In this document: positions 53,844-61,757 of the stretch, in pieces
How positions within the stretch are numbered: the first letter of the stretch is position 1
Layout of the letters: each line of letters opens with the position of its first letter
Source: Deltaproteobacteria bacterium
GTDB lineage: Bacteria; Myxococcota_A; Polyangia; Haliangiales; Haliangiaceae
NCBI GenBank assembly: GCA_013812655.1
Contig: JACCTC010000343.1
Span: 1 to 64,000 of the forward strand
Direction: 5' to 3'
Length of the DNA: 64,000 bases
Notes under the pieces: model-generated
What the model saw: only the letters and a program-made list of their open reading frames with translations
Told to the model about the DNA's origin: nothing
Database searches by the model: none
Program-made: the position numbers and the translations under genes

Positions 53844-54356
53844 GTGTTCTTCCATGACCTCCCCAGTTTGGGGCGCATCGTCGTGGTGGGCGTCTTGGCC
53901 TATGTCGCGCTCGTACTCATGCTGCGCATCTCCGGGAAGCGAACGCTTTCGAAGATGAACTCCTTCGACTTCGTCGTGACCATCGCTCTGGGTTCGACGT
54001 TGTCGACCATCATCCTCGATTCCACGATATCGCTCGCCGAAGGGGTCGTCGCGCTGGGTGTGTTGATCGGCCTGCAGTTCGCCGTCGCGTGGACGTGCGC
54101 GCGCTGGCGAATCGCCGAGCGTATCGTCAAGGCGCAGCCGCGCGTCGTGTTACGCGACGGCGTGTTCATCACCGATGCCATCACCGACGAGCGCCTCACA
54201 CAAGACGAGGTCCGCGCTGCGATTCGCGAAGCCGGTATCGCGAACGTTCACGACGTACGCCAGGTCGTGCTGGAAACCGCTGGCGAGCTCGCGGTGATCG
54301 CGGACGGTCGTCCCCCCACCCTGCCTGCGCGAAGGAGCGATCCCGTTGCGACGTGA
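53844..54356 (+). CDS. DUF421 (YetF-like) membrane protein
   Basis: 170 aa from a GTG. Membrane segments lie at about 10-30 (IVVVGVLAYVALVLMLRISG) and 60-80. The DUF421 signature includes SGKRTLSKMNSFDFVVTIAL (about 30-49) and GSTLSTIILDSTISLAEGVV. The cytosolic part (about 90-155) holds the small beta domain with LRDGVFITDAITDERLTQDE and VHDVRQVVLETAGELAVI. Function unknown; the Bacillus relatives are spore or envelope proteins. It overlaps the ion channel gene by 11 bases. Confidence 0.85.
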   Translation: MFFHDLPSLGRIVVVGVLAYVALVLMLRISGKRTLSKMNSFDFVVTIALGSTLSTIILDSTISLAEGVVALGVLIGLQFAVAWTCARWRIAERIVKAQPRVVLRDGVFITDAITDERLTQDEVRAAIREAGIANVHDVRQVVLETAGELAVIADGRPPTLPARRSDPVAT

Positions 54357-55110
54357 ACCCTCGTCGCCGTACGTTGGCGCGCCCGCGTCCGCGGAGCTGT
54401 TGACACCGCCACCCGCACCCTCACCCGACAGCACCGAGTCGCAGCTCCTCGCCCGCCGCGTCGAGACCGCGCTCGAGCTGCCGATGATCGTTCTCGGACT
54501 CGTATGGCTCGCGCTTGTCGTCGCGGAGCTCGTGAGCGTGTTGCCATCGTGGCTCGAGCACGTCGGGACCGCGATCTGGGCGGTGTTCGTTGCCGACTTC
54601 GCACTTCGTCTCTCGCTCGCACCGGATCGCAGCACGTATCTTCGCAAGAACTGGCTGACCGCGATCGCGCTGCTCGTGCCGGCGCTCCGCGTGTTCCGCG
54701 TCGCACGCGTGTTCCGCATCCTGCGGGCGACTCGTGCGGTACGAGGCGTCCGGGCCTTCCGTCTCGTCACCACCTTCGGACGCGCGAAGCGCAGCATCCA
54801 CGCATTGCTCGCGAGCCGTAACGCACTCGGCTACGTCATCGGACTCACGCTCGCGGTCGTCCTGCTCGGGGCAGCGGGCCTCTACGCCTTCGAGGAGCGG
54901 TTCGACAACTACCCGTTCGCGCTGTGGTGGACGGCGATGCTCATCATGACGATGGGAACCGAGGGTTGGCCGGTGTCGGTCGAAGGTCGCGCGCTTAGCC
55001 TGCTACTCGCGTTCTACGGCTTCGCGGTGTTTGGTTACATCACAGCGTCGATCGCGAGCTGGTTCGTCGGTCGCAACCAGAACCGCGCTACAAAACCCAT
55101 GTCCCCATGA
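54346..55110 (+). CDS. Voltage-gated-like ion channel with atypical filter
   Basis: 254 aa, TTG start with 11-base overlap; later starts are possible. Four or more membrane segments precede an S4-like helix with regularly spaced Arg: ALRVFRVARVFRILRATRAV (about 105-124). The pore region (about 195-215) reads ALWWTAMLIMTMGTEGWPVS, where potassium channels have TxGYGD, so the filter is TMGTEGWP. The final helix ends FGYITASIASWFVG. The fold is clear, but ion choice cannot be inferred from this filter. It overlaps both neighbours (ATGA with the DUF2254 gene), so the three are one operon. Confidence 0.8.
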   Translation: MRREPSSPYVGAPASAELLTPPPAPSPDSTESQLLARRVETALELPMIVLGLVWLALVVAELVSVLPSWLEHVGTAIWAVFVADFALRLSLAPDRSTYLRKNWLTAIALLVPALRVFRVARVFRILRATRAVRGVRAFRLVTTFGRAKRSIHALLASRNALGYVIGLTLAVVLLGAAGLYAFEERFDNYPFALWWTAMLIMTMGTEGWPVSVEGRALSLLLAFYGFAVFGYITASIASWFVGRNQNRATKPMSP

Positions 55111-56441
55111 AGTTGGTCGTTCGAGCAGAGAAGCTGTGGGCTGCGCTGAGAGTGCAGCTCTGGCTGTTCCCGGGCGTGGCAACGATTTTCGCGTTCGTGC
55201 TCGCTCGCGTGCTGGTGGTAGTCGATCGCGAATGGATCGAGCATCATGACGCCTGGTTCCTGTACCAGGGCACGTCATCGGCCGCGGGCGAGCTCGTCTC
55301 GACGATCGCGAGCGCGATGATCACGTTCACCGGCGTCGTGTTCTCGATCACCGTGCTCGTCCTGCAGCTCGCGAGCGGGCAGTTCTCCCCGCGCGTGGTG
55401 CGGTCATTGCTCGGTGATCGTCACACGCAGGCAGCGATGGCGACGTTCGTGGGGACGTTCGTGTTCGCGCTCGGACTCTTGCTCTCGCTTCGGGGAGTCA
55501 CCGACGATGCGCACGGACTCGTCCCGGGGCTATCAGTGTTCGTCGCCTTCATGTTCGTGCTCGTCAGCGTCGGCATGTTCATCGTCTACATCCATCACAT
55601 CTCGCATTCGATCCGGGCAATCACGATCATCACGCGGATCGGGCACGAGACACGGCAGTCGCTCGAACGCATGTTTCCACGGGTGGCGCAGGGCGCCCAG
55701 GAGGAGGACAAGTCTGCGTCTGCCGTGGAGGTGCGCGACGCGCCCCCCACGATCGTGCGGTCGAGGGAGCATGGTGCACTGATACACGTGAACAGCAACC
55801 ACCTGTTCGAGCTTGCGCGCAAGCACGACGGGCTGATCGAGGTGATGCCGATGGTCGGCGACTTCGTGCCGCGCGATGCGCCGGTACTGCGCTACTGGCC
55901 GGCGACCCACGACGCGCTCGGGTCTGCACTCAGTGCACTCGTGCTCGACCGCGAGCGACTGACCGAACAGGATCCGATGTTCGGAATCCGCCAGCTCGTC
56001 GACATTGCGCAGCGAGCACTGTCGCCAGGGGTCAACGATCCGAGCACGGCGGTGCAGGTCCTCGATGAAATTCACGACCTCTTACGCATGGTGTCGCGGC
56101 GAGACTTTCCCGATCCGGTGCGGGTCGACGACGCCGGAGTGGCTCGCCTGATCCTGCCCCGGCCGGGCTGGGAGGCATTCGTGCACCTGGCACTCGACGA
56201 AATCCGTGACGCAGGCGCGGGCTCGAGCCAGGTCGTGCGAAGACTCAAAGCGTTGATCGACGACTGCATCGATTACGCACCCGCGCATCGGCACGCCCCG
56301 CTCCGCGAGCAGCGGGCCCTGCTCGAAAGCGCGGCACGCGAGGAGGCGCCGGACGCCACGGACGGGACGCACCGACGCGCACGCGTCATCGGCGAATCCG
56401 CGGCGGCCGCCGTCGCGCATCGCACGACGTCACGCATCTGA
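55107..56441 (+). CDS. DUF2254 family membrane protein
   Basis: 444 aa, start ATGA overlapping the channel gene. Membrane segments lie at about 15-35, 65-90, 112-132 and 140-160. The family signature follows: SAMITFTGVVFSITVLVLQL, then QLASGQFSPRVVRSLLGDR (about 85-105). The soluble C-terminal half (about 220-420) has VMPMVGDFVPRDAPVLRYWP and DIAQRALSPGVNDPSTAVQV. No activity is established. Expression with DUF421 and channel genes suggests a membrane or ion-related role. Confidence 0.85.
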   Translation: MKLVVRAEKLWAALRVQLWLFPGVATIFAFVLARVLVVVDREWIEHHDAWFLYQGTSSAAGELVSTIASAMITFTGVVFSITVLVLQLASGQFSPRVVRSLLGDRHTQAAMATFVGTFVFALGLLLSLRGVTDDAHGLVPGLSVFVAFMFVLVSVGMFIVYIHHISHSIRAITIITRIGHETRQSLERMFPRVAQGAQEEDKSASAVEVRDAPPTIVRSREHGALIHVNSNHLFELARKHDGLIEVMPMVGDFVPRDAPVLRYWPATHDALGSALSALVLDRERLTEQDPMFGIRQLVDIAQRALSPGVNDPSTAVQVLDEIHDLLRMVSRRDFPDPVRVDDAGVARLILPRPGWEAFVHLALDEIRDAGAGSSQVVRRLKALIDDCIDYAPAHRHAPLREQRALLESAAREEAPDATDGTHRRARVIGESAAAAVAHRTTSRI

Positions 56442-56502
56442 AGTCGTTCCGCCCTACATCCAAGAAGAACGCGCAGGTCGCGACGCGGCATGGCACGTGA
56501 AT

Positions 56503-56595
56503 GTGTCGAAGAGGATGTTGCTCGGATTCGCAATGGCATGTGCAACGCTCTTCGTGATGATCTTCTTGGGGCGCAACCTGCGCAATGTGACGTGA
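56503..56595 (+). CDS. Possible 30-aa membrane microprotein
   Basis: GTG 56503 opens MSKRMLLGFAMACATLFVMI followed by FLGRNLRNVT and TGA at 56593-56595. It has a basic start, one membrane helix and a basic end, the layout of many small membrane proteins. GAATGTGTC upstream is not a strong ribosome site. It may be chance; no homologue can be named. Confidence 0.25.
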   Translation: MSKRMLLGFAMACATLFVMIFLGRNLRNVT

Positions 56596-56655
56596 ACGTC
56601 GACGAGCTCAGGCATCGGTGACATCTCCGACGATTGGCCCTGACGACGCCGACCG

Positions 56656-58134
56656 TCACAGCGCATGACACGCGGAGAGAACGATACCGAGGAACAGCAT
56701 CGCCGCGAGTGCCGTGTGCTGCCGGCTCGCGCGCGGAACACGAATGGCCGCCATCGCAACACCGGCGGCGACGAACGCGATGATTGCCGCGCCAACGAAC
56801 GCCGACGAGAAGCCGTCGTTCATGGCCGAAGTCGCGTCGACACCGGACGCCATCAGCGACGACGTCTTCGAACCGGCGACGGCGACCATCGCAGCGAGGC
56901 CGATCGCGGAGCCAACCTGGTACGTCGTGTTGATCAGGCCCGACGCGAGACCACCGTCTTCGGGGCGCGCGGTCGCCGTCGACGTGATCATCGCCGGGAT
57001 GTAGGCGAGCGACATGCCGATCGCGCCGAGCAGCGACGGCACGAGCACATCAGCCGCGAACGTACCTCCGACCGGCATGCGTGCGAACAGCACGAGCGCA
57101 ACGCCGAGCACGCCGAGCCCGACGACGAGCGCCGACTTCGGACCGATGCGTCCGACGACCCTCTCCGTCGCCATCATCATGAGGACCATGATCGCGAGCG
57201 TCATCGGCAGCAGCGCGAGGCCGCTATCGAACGCGCCGTAGCCGAGCACCTCCTGCAAGTACATGTTGAGGAAGAACCACATCGGGATCCATGCCGCGCC
57301 GAGCAGTGCCATCACGATGTTGCCGACGGTGAGGTTCGGCGCGCGGAAGATCGAGAGCGGAACGAGGGGCGCGTTGCGAATGCGCTGCAGCGTCGCAAAC
57401 GTGATGAACAGTACGCCGCTGATCGCGAGCAGGATGCTCGTACGCAGCCCGCTCGCCGGCTCGTTGGCCGTGACGATGGCGTAGACCGCGAGTCCGAGCG
57501 CCGACGTCACCGTGGCTGAGCCCGCAAGGTCCACGCTTCCGCGCTGGCGCTGCCCGCGAGGCAGCCAAGCGTTCGTCGCGACCAGCACGAGAATGCCGAC
57601 GGGAACATTGATCAAGAACGTCCAGCGCCAGCTCAGCCACTCGGTGATCACGCCACCGAGGAACACGCCCGCGGTACCACCGGCGGCTGCCGATGCGCCC
57701 CAGAAGCCAAGCGCCTTGCGGAGCTCGGCCGGACGCGCCGCGAACAGCGCCATCACCATCGAGAGAGCAGCCGGCGCGATCATCGCCGCGCCCGCACCCT
57801 GAATGGCGCGAGCGATCAGAAGGGCCGTGCCTGTCGTCGCGATGCCTGCGACGAGCGAGGCGGCGGTGAGGATCCCGAAGCCGATGCCGAAGAGACGCCG
57901 AGGACCGAAGAGGTCGGCAAGGCGTCCGCCGAGCAGCAGCAGACCACCAAACGCGACGACGTACGCGTTGAAGATCCACTGCAGCCCGGCGGCGTCGAAT
58001 CCGAGGGCACGTTGCAGCGCCGGCAACGCAATGCCGACGATCGACGTGTCGAGGATGACGAGGAACTGTGCAGTACAGAGGAGGAAGAGTGCCCACCAGC
58101 GGCGTGGGTCAGGAAGGTAAGATGAGGTCGTCAC
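56656..58134 (-). CDS. MFS drug/metal exporter, DHA2 (EmrB-like) family
   Basis: 492 aa. GTG 58134 follows AAGGAG by seven bases. The expected 14 membrane segments are present. The family hallmarks are LVILDTSIVGIALPALQRAL (motif D1, about 21-40), GGRLADLFGPRRLFGIG (motif A, about 64-80), and FINVPVGI-like LINVPVGILVLVATN (about 175). It should export a hydrophobic compound by proton antiport. The start is preceded by three 11-base direct repeats and a TGTAATG-N15-CGTC element shared with the copper ATPase genes, so a role in metal or copper-stress efflux is inferred. Confidence 0.88.
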   Translation of the reverse strand: MTTSSYLPDPRRWWALFLLCTAQFLVILDTSIVGIALPALQRALGFDAAGLQWIFNAYVVAFGGLLLLGGRLADLFGPRRLFGIGFGILTAASLVAGIATTGTALLIARAIQGAGAAMIAPAALSMVMALFAARPAELRKALGFWGASAAAGGTAGVFLGGVITEWLSWRWTFLINVPVGILVLVATNAWLPRGQRQRGSVDLAGSATVTSALGLAVYAIVTANEPASGLRTSILLAISGVLFITFATLQRIRNAPLVPLSIFRAPNLTVGNIVMALLGAAWIPMWFFLNMYLQEVLGYGAFDSGLALLPMTLAIMVLMMMATERVVGRIGPKSALVVGLGVLGVALVLFARMPVGGTFAADVLVPSLLGAIGMSLAYIPAMITSTATARPEDGGLASGLINTTYQVGSAIGLAAMVAVAGSKTSSLMASGVDATSAMNDGFSSAFVGAAIIAFVAAGVAMAAIRVPRASRQHTALAAMLFLGIVLSACHAL

Positions 58135-58166
58135 GCGAGTTCTCCTTGAGAGGGTTCGCGCGTGAC

Positions 58167-58192
58167 GACGCGGCGTGCCTCGTCGCATTACA
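58167..58192 (-). promoter_or_regulatory. Putative CorE-like ECF promoter of the MFS gene
   Basis: On the minus strand TGTAATG (58192-58186) and CGTC (58170-58167) are separated by exactly 15 bases. The GTG start at 58134 lies 32 bases beyond, leaving room for AAGGAG. The -35-like part is also the left-most of three GCATTACAGAG repeats. Confidence 0.6.
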
Positions 58193-58217
58193 GAGGCATT
58201 ACCGAGGCATTACAGAG
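58185..58217. repeat. Three tandem 11-base repeats (GCATTACAGAG)
   Basis: GCATTACAGAG at 58185-58195, GCATTACCGAG at 58196-58206 and GCATTACAGAG at 58207-58217, without spacers. The period is one DNA turn. Each contains the reverse complement of the GTAATG element used in the copper promoters, and the last overlaps the copZ stop codon. They lie upstream of the MFS gene and could be extra -35 elements or regulator sites. Confidence 0.7.
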
Positions 58218-58437
58218 ATTGCTGCTTCGAGGCGTACCCTGCTTCGTTCAGCGTCTCGATCAGCTGCGTCACCGGAGCGCGAGTCGTGTCGTGCTTCACG
58301 ATGACGATGCCGTCGCGAAGCTTGACGTCGACCTTAACGACGCCGTCGAGGTCGGTGAGTGCCGAGCTGACGTGACGGATGCAGGACGGGCAGGTCATGC
58401 CCTGGACTTCGAGGATGGTGTCTTGCTCGTTGCTCAT
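58210..58437 (-). CDS. copZ: Heavy-metal-associated (HMA) chaperone, CopZ-like
   Basis: 75 aa with AGGGG upstream of the ATG. A single HMA ferredoxin-like domain: ILEVQGMTCPSCIRHVSSAL has the Cu(I)-binding CxxC (CPSC, about 16-19), followed by LDGVVKVDVKL, GIVIVKHD and IETLNEAGYAS. It binds Cu(I) in the cytosol and hands it to the CopA ATPase encoded divergently at 58712. CGTAATG-N15-CGTC lies upstream. Confidence 0.9.
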   Translation of the reverse strand: MSNEQDTILEVQGMTCPSCIRHVSSALTDLDGVVKVDVKLRDGIVIVKHDTTRAPVTQLIETLNEAGYASKQQSL

Positions 58438-58481
58438 GTCGTTGCCCCTGGAGTTGGCCATTCGGCCGGTTCGCCCAGCAC

Positions 58482-58507
58482 GACGCTGCCCAGCCGACTT
58501 CATTACG
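58482..58507 (-). promoter_or_regulatory. Putative CorE-like ECF promoter of copZ
   Basis: On the minus strand CGTAATG (58507-58501) is followed after 15 bases by CGTC (58485-58482), 44 bases from the ATG. The first base of the -35-like part is C instead of T. This element overlaps the dyad whose other arm serves the copA operon. Confidence 0.6.
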
Positions 58508-58525
58508 GATCCGCAGGGTGTAATG
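58501..58525. repeat. Inverted repeat between copZ and the copA operon
   Basis: CATTAC (58501-58506) and GTAATG (58520-58525) are inverted arms with 13 bases between. Each arm is the -35-like part of one of two divergent copper promoters, so the dyad may simply reflect back-to-back promoters; a regulator site is possible. Confidence 0.6.
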
Positions 58526-58544
58526 CAGCGGGGTGGGCTGCGTC
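58519..58544 (+). promoter_or_regulatory. Putative CorE-like ECF promoter of the copA operon
   Basis: TGTAATG (58519-58525), 15 bases, then CGTC (58541-58544). The ATG of the 52-aa gene is only 12 bases further, so the transcript would have almost no leader. GCAGGG just before TGTAATG matches GCAGG before the same element at 27748. Confidence 0.65.
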
Positions 58545-58556
58545 GAGGTGGGTGAA

Positions 58557-58715
58557 ATGTCGTGCAAGTCCAAAGGAACCTTGGTCGAGGCAGCCGTCTG
58601 CACGTTGATCAAGGAAATCGTCTCCGCTTACGAGGCACGGCGCCGTGCTCGCCGCGACGTCATTCAGTCCGACGCGGCTACGGGCCGCGCGACCACCGCG
58701 GAGGCGACGTCATGA
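58557..58715 (+). CDS. Small protein (52 aa) coupled to copA
   Basis: ATG 58557 with GAGGTG upstream. The product starts MSCKSKGTLVEAAVCTLIKE and is helical and basic, with Cys at 3 and 15 and an Ala/Arg-rich tail. The stop TGA overlaps the copA ATG (ATGA), so it is translated with CopA. Its two Cys may bind Cu(I), but there is no named family. The predicted promoter lies immediately upstream, suggesting it may also act as a leader peptide for copA. Confidence 0.6.
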   Translation: MSCKSKGTLVEAAVCTLIKEIVSAYEARRRARRDVIQSDAATGRATTAEATS

Positions 58716-61051
58716 CGCTCTCCGTCTCGGCAACCAATTTGCTGTCGCACCAGCAGCCGCCTCCAGCTAGCGCGAGCCTCGAACTGTCGATCACGGGCAT
58801 GACGTGCGCCGCGTGTGTGCGTCGCATCGAGAAGGCGGTGCGCGCGGTTCCAGGTGTGAACGAGGCGAGCGTGAACCTCGTGACGCAGCGAGCGTCGGTG
58901 AAGCTCGATCCGAGCGCGACGAAGCGCGAGCTGCTCGTCGCGGCCATCGAGAACGCCGGATATGGCGTCGTCGACGCGCCCGCAAGAGCGACGACGACCA
59001 GCTCTTCGTCCGAGTCGCGTGCAGATGCACTCGCGTCCGCAGAAGCCCTCGAGCAGCGCTCGATCCGGCGTGACTTCGCGATCGCGGCAATCCTCACGCT
59101 GCCTCTCCTCGTGATCGGAATGAGTCACGGCGCAATTCCAGGTACCGCTGGACCGTCTGGCCACTGGACGCAATTCGCCCTTGCCACGCCAATCGTGTTC
59201 GGCCCCGGTATTCGCTTCCTGCGCCTGGCATGGGCGGCGCTGCGGCACCGCAGCGCTGACATGAACACATTGATCACGATCGGCGTCCTGGCTGCGTGGG
59301 GCTATTCGACGGTCACCCTCTTCAGCTCCGCCTTCTCGTCCCACGCCGGACACGGCTCGCTGCCACACCTGTACTTCGAGGCTGCCGCCGCCATCATCTC
59401 ATTCGTTCTCCTCGGCAAGCTGCTCGAGACCCGCGCTCGCAAGCGGCTCTCGGATGCAGTCCGCGGCCTCGTCGCGCTCGTTCCGAAGACCGCCCGCCGT
59501 GTGAATGCCGACGGGACCACCACGGACGTGGAGGTAAGCGCACTCTCCGTCGGCGAGTGCGTCCTCGTTCGTCCCGGCGAGCGCGTCGCGACGGACGGCA
59601 AGGTCGTCAATGGCGCGTCCGCCGTCGACGAGTCGATGCTGACCGGAGAGTCTCTTCCCGTCGACAAGGCCAGCGGCTCCCTCGTGTTCGGTGGGACGTT
59701 GAACCAGAGCGGCGCGATCACGTTGGAGATCACGCGCACGGGAAGCGACACCGCACTCGCGCGCATCGTCGAAGCGGTCGAGCAGGCGCAGGGGTCGCGT
59801 GCGCCGATCGCACGCCTTGCGGACGTGATCAGCAGCTACTTCGTCCCGATCGTGATCGGGCTCGCGACGGTCGCGCTCATCGCCTGGTTCGCCATCGACC
59901 CGACGTCGGGTGGCTTTGCCGTCGCCATCGAGCGCTTCGTGGCGGTTCTCGTCATCGCCTGCCCATGTGCACTCGGCCTCGCGACACCCGCTGCCGTCGC
60001 GGTCGGCACTGGGCGAGGCGCCGAGCTCGGCATTCTCGTCAAGGGTGGTGCCGTACTCGAGGCGGCAAGTCGCATTGACACCGTCCTGCTCGACAAGACC
60101 GGCACCGTCACCGAGGGCAAGCCCGCGCTCACCGACGTGGTCGACGTCTCCGGTCGTGGCGAGCGCGAGCTGCTCGCGCTCGTCGCGGCGGTCGAGCGTC
60201 AAAGCGAGCATCCGGTGGCGCAGGCCATCGTCGCCGGTGCAGAGGCGCGCGGAGCCTCCAGGCTCGATGCGTCGACGTTCGCCATGCAGCCGGGCGCCGG
60301 TGTCCACGGCACTGTCGGAGGCCTCGACGTCCGCATCGGCACGACCGCGTGGATGTCGGCTGCGGCCATCTCGACGTTCGCACTCGACGGCTCAGCGCGC
60401 GAGCTCGCCATGCGTGGCCGCACGCCATCGTTCGTCGCGATCGCCGGTCGGCTTGCCGGCATCATCGCGATCGCAGACCGCCCGACCGTGGAGGCGAAGC
60501 GAGTGATCGCCGAGCTGAAGGCGATGGGCATCGACGTCGCCATGGTGACGGGCGATCGCGCCGAGACGGCACGCGCTGTAGCTAACGAGCTCGGCATCGA
60601 GCGCGTGTTCGCCGAGGTCCGCCCGGAGGAGAAGGCGAAGGTCGTCGCCGACGAGCGCGCCCGAGGTCGCACCGTCGCGATGGTCGGTGACGGTATCAAC
60701 GACGCACCTGCGCTGGCGGGGGCTCACGTCGGTATCGCGATCGGCACCGGGACGGACATCGCCGTCGCTGCGGCGGATATCGCCCTGCTCCGCGGTGGCA
60801 TCGCATCGCTGCCGCAGGCGCTCCGGTTGGCGCGCTCGACGCTCCGTACGATCCGCCAGAACCTCTTCTGGGCGTTCATCTACAACGTCATCGGCATTCC
60901 CATTGCTGCTGGCGCGCTGTATCCGGCGACCGGCTGGCTGTTTTCACCCATCCTTGCGAGCGCCGCGATGTCGATGTCTTCGGTATCTGTGCTTGCAAAC
61001 TCGCTGCGGCTGCGACGGTTCGCGCGTACAATGGGACGATCCGATGTCTGA
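58712..61051 (+). CDS. copA: Cu(I)-translocating P1B-type ATPase with one HMA domain
   Basis: 779 aa. The N-terminal HMA domain carries GMTCAACVRRIEKAVRAVPG (CxxC about 32-35). Membrane pairs precede the actuator motif TGES (about 310). CPC in a membrane helix (about 417, [11 protein letters not shown]), DKTG with the phosphorylated Asp (about 460), SEHPVAQA (about 500) and GDGINDAP (about 660) are intact, so it should export Cu(I). ATG 58712 overlaps the stop of the 52-aa gene, and its own TGA overlaps the sigma-factor gene by eight bases. All three thus lie in one operon behind the 58519 promoter. Confidence 0.95.
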   Translation: MTLSVSATNLLSHQQPPPASASLELSITGMTCAACVRRIEKAVRAVPGVNEASVNLVTQRASVKLDPSATKRELLVAAIENAGYGVVDAPARATTTSSSSESRADALASAEALEQRSIRRDFAIAAILTLPLLVIGMSHGAIPGTAGPSGHWTQFALATPIVFGPGIRFLRLAWAALRHRSADMNTLITIGVLAAWGYSTVTLFSSAFSSHAGHGSLPHLYFEAAAAIISFVLLGKLLETRARKRLSDAVRGLVALVPKTARRVNADGTTTDVEVSALSVGECVLVRPGERVATDGKVVNGASAVDESMLTGESLPVDKASGSLVFGGTLNQSGAITLEITRTGSDTALARIVEAVEQAQGSRAPIARLADVISSYFVPIVIGLATVALIAWFAIDPTSGGFAVAIERFVAVLVIACPCALGLATPAAVAVGTGRGAELGILVKGGAVLEAASRIDTVLLDKTGTVTEGKPALTDVVDVSGRGERELLALVAAVERQSEHPVAQAIVAGAEARGASRLDASTFAMQPGAGVHGTVGGLDVRIGTTAWMSAAAISTFALDGSARELAMRGRTPSFVAIAGRLAGIIAIADRPTVEAKRVIAELKAMGIDVAMVTGDRAETARAVANELGIERVFAEVRPEEKAKVVADERARGRTVAMVGDGINDAPALAGAHVGIAIGTGTDIAVAAADIALLRGGIASLPQALRLARSTLRTIRQNLFWAFIYNVIGIPIAAGALYPATGWLFSPILASAAMSMSSVSVLANSLRLRRFARTMGRSDV

Positions 61052-61667
61052 GCAAGCATCTGAAGCTGACGAGACGCCCGAGGTTCCGCCGACCAAAGAA
61101 GTGGTCGCGGCTCTCGTCGCCAATCATCGCGAGTTCCTCAAGTTCGTCGAGCGGCGCGTCGGCAGCCGCGACCTCGCTGAAGAGATCCTGCAGAGTGCGT
61201 TCGTGAAGAACGTCGAGAAGTTCGACACGGTCCGCGACACCGCGGTCGGGTGGTTTTACAAGGTCCTTCGCAACGCGATCATCGACTACCGACGCCGCAA
61301 GGACGTCGCCGACCGGAGCATGCAGAGCTTCGCGACCGATGTCGAGGCAGGCGCCGAGCGTGACGACGAGCTCCATGGAGTCGTGTGCAAGTGCATCGCG
61401 GAGATCGCGACGACCCTCAAGCCCGAGTACGCGGATGCGCTACACCGTATCGAGGTGGAGGGTGTGTCAGTGAAGGACTACGCCGAACAGATCGGCATCT
61501 CGACGAGCAACGCCGGCGTCCGCGTGTTCCGGGCGCGTGAAGCCTTGCGCAAGCAGGTCGTCCGTTCATGCGGTACCTGCGCGGATCACGGGTGCTTGGA
61601 CTGCACGTGCACGAAGACTCCGACGGCGACGTCGAGGTGCGGGCACACGCAACACAAGCACGACTGA
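61044..61667 (+). CDS. ECF44/CorE-like copper-responsive sigma factor
   Basis: 207 aa. Region sigma-2 (about 25-95) has NHREFLKFVERRVGSRDLAE and the DNA-melting part WFYKVLRNAIIDYRRRKD. Region sigma-4 (about 125-172) has LHRIEVEGVSVKDYAEQIGI then STSNAGVRVFRAREALRKQV. A CxC in the linker (VVCKC, about 113) and a Cys-rich end (CGTCADHGCLDCTC, about 175-188, then CGHTQHKHD) match the CorE sigma factors of Myxococcus xanthus, where copper binds directly and no anti-sigma factor is used. Encoded inside the copA operon, it probably controls its own transcript, copZ, the MFS gene and the ATPase at 25318. Confidence 0.9.
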   Translation: MSEQASEADETPEVPPTKEVVAALVANHREFLKFVERRVGSRDLAEEILQSAFVKNVEKFDTVRDTAVGWFYKVLRNAIIDYRRRKDVADRSMQSFATDVEAGAERDDELHGVVCKCIAEIATTLKPEYADALHRIEVEGVSVKDYAEQIGISTSNAGVRVFRAREALRKQVVRSCGTCADHGCLDCTCTKTPTATSRCGHTQHKHD

Positions 61668-61757
61668 CCTGCAGATCCACGTCTTCGAGCTCACGACGCA
61701 CACAACGATCCGCAGCCTTCGCGCACGTGGCACCTGCGCCTGATATCGTTCGCGCGC

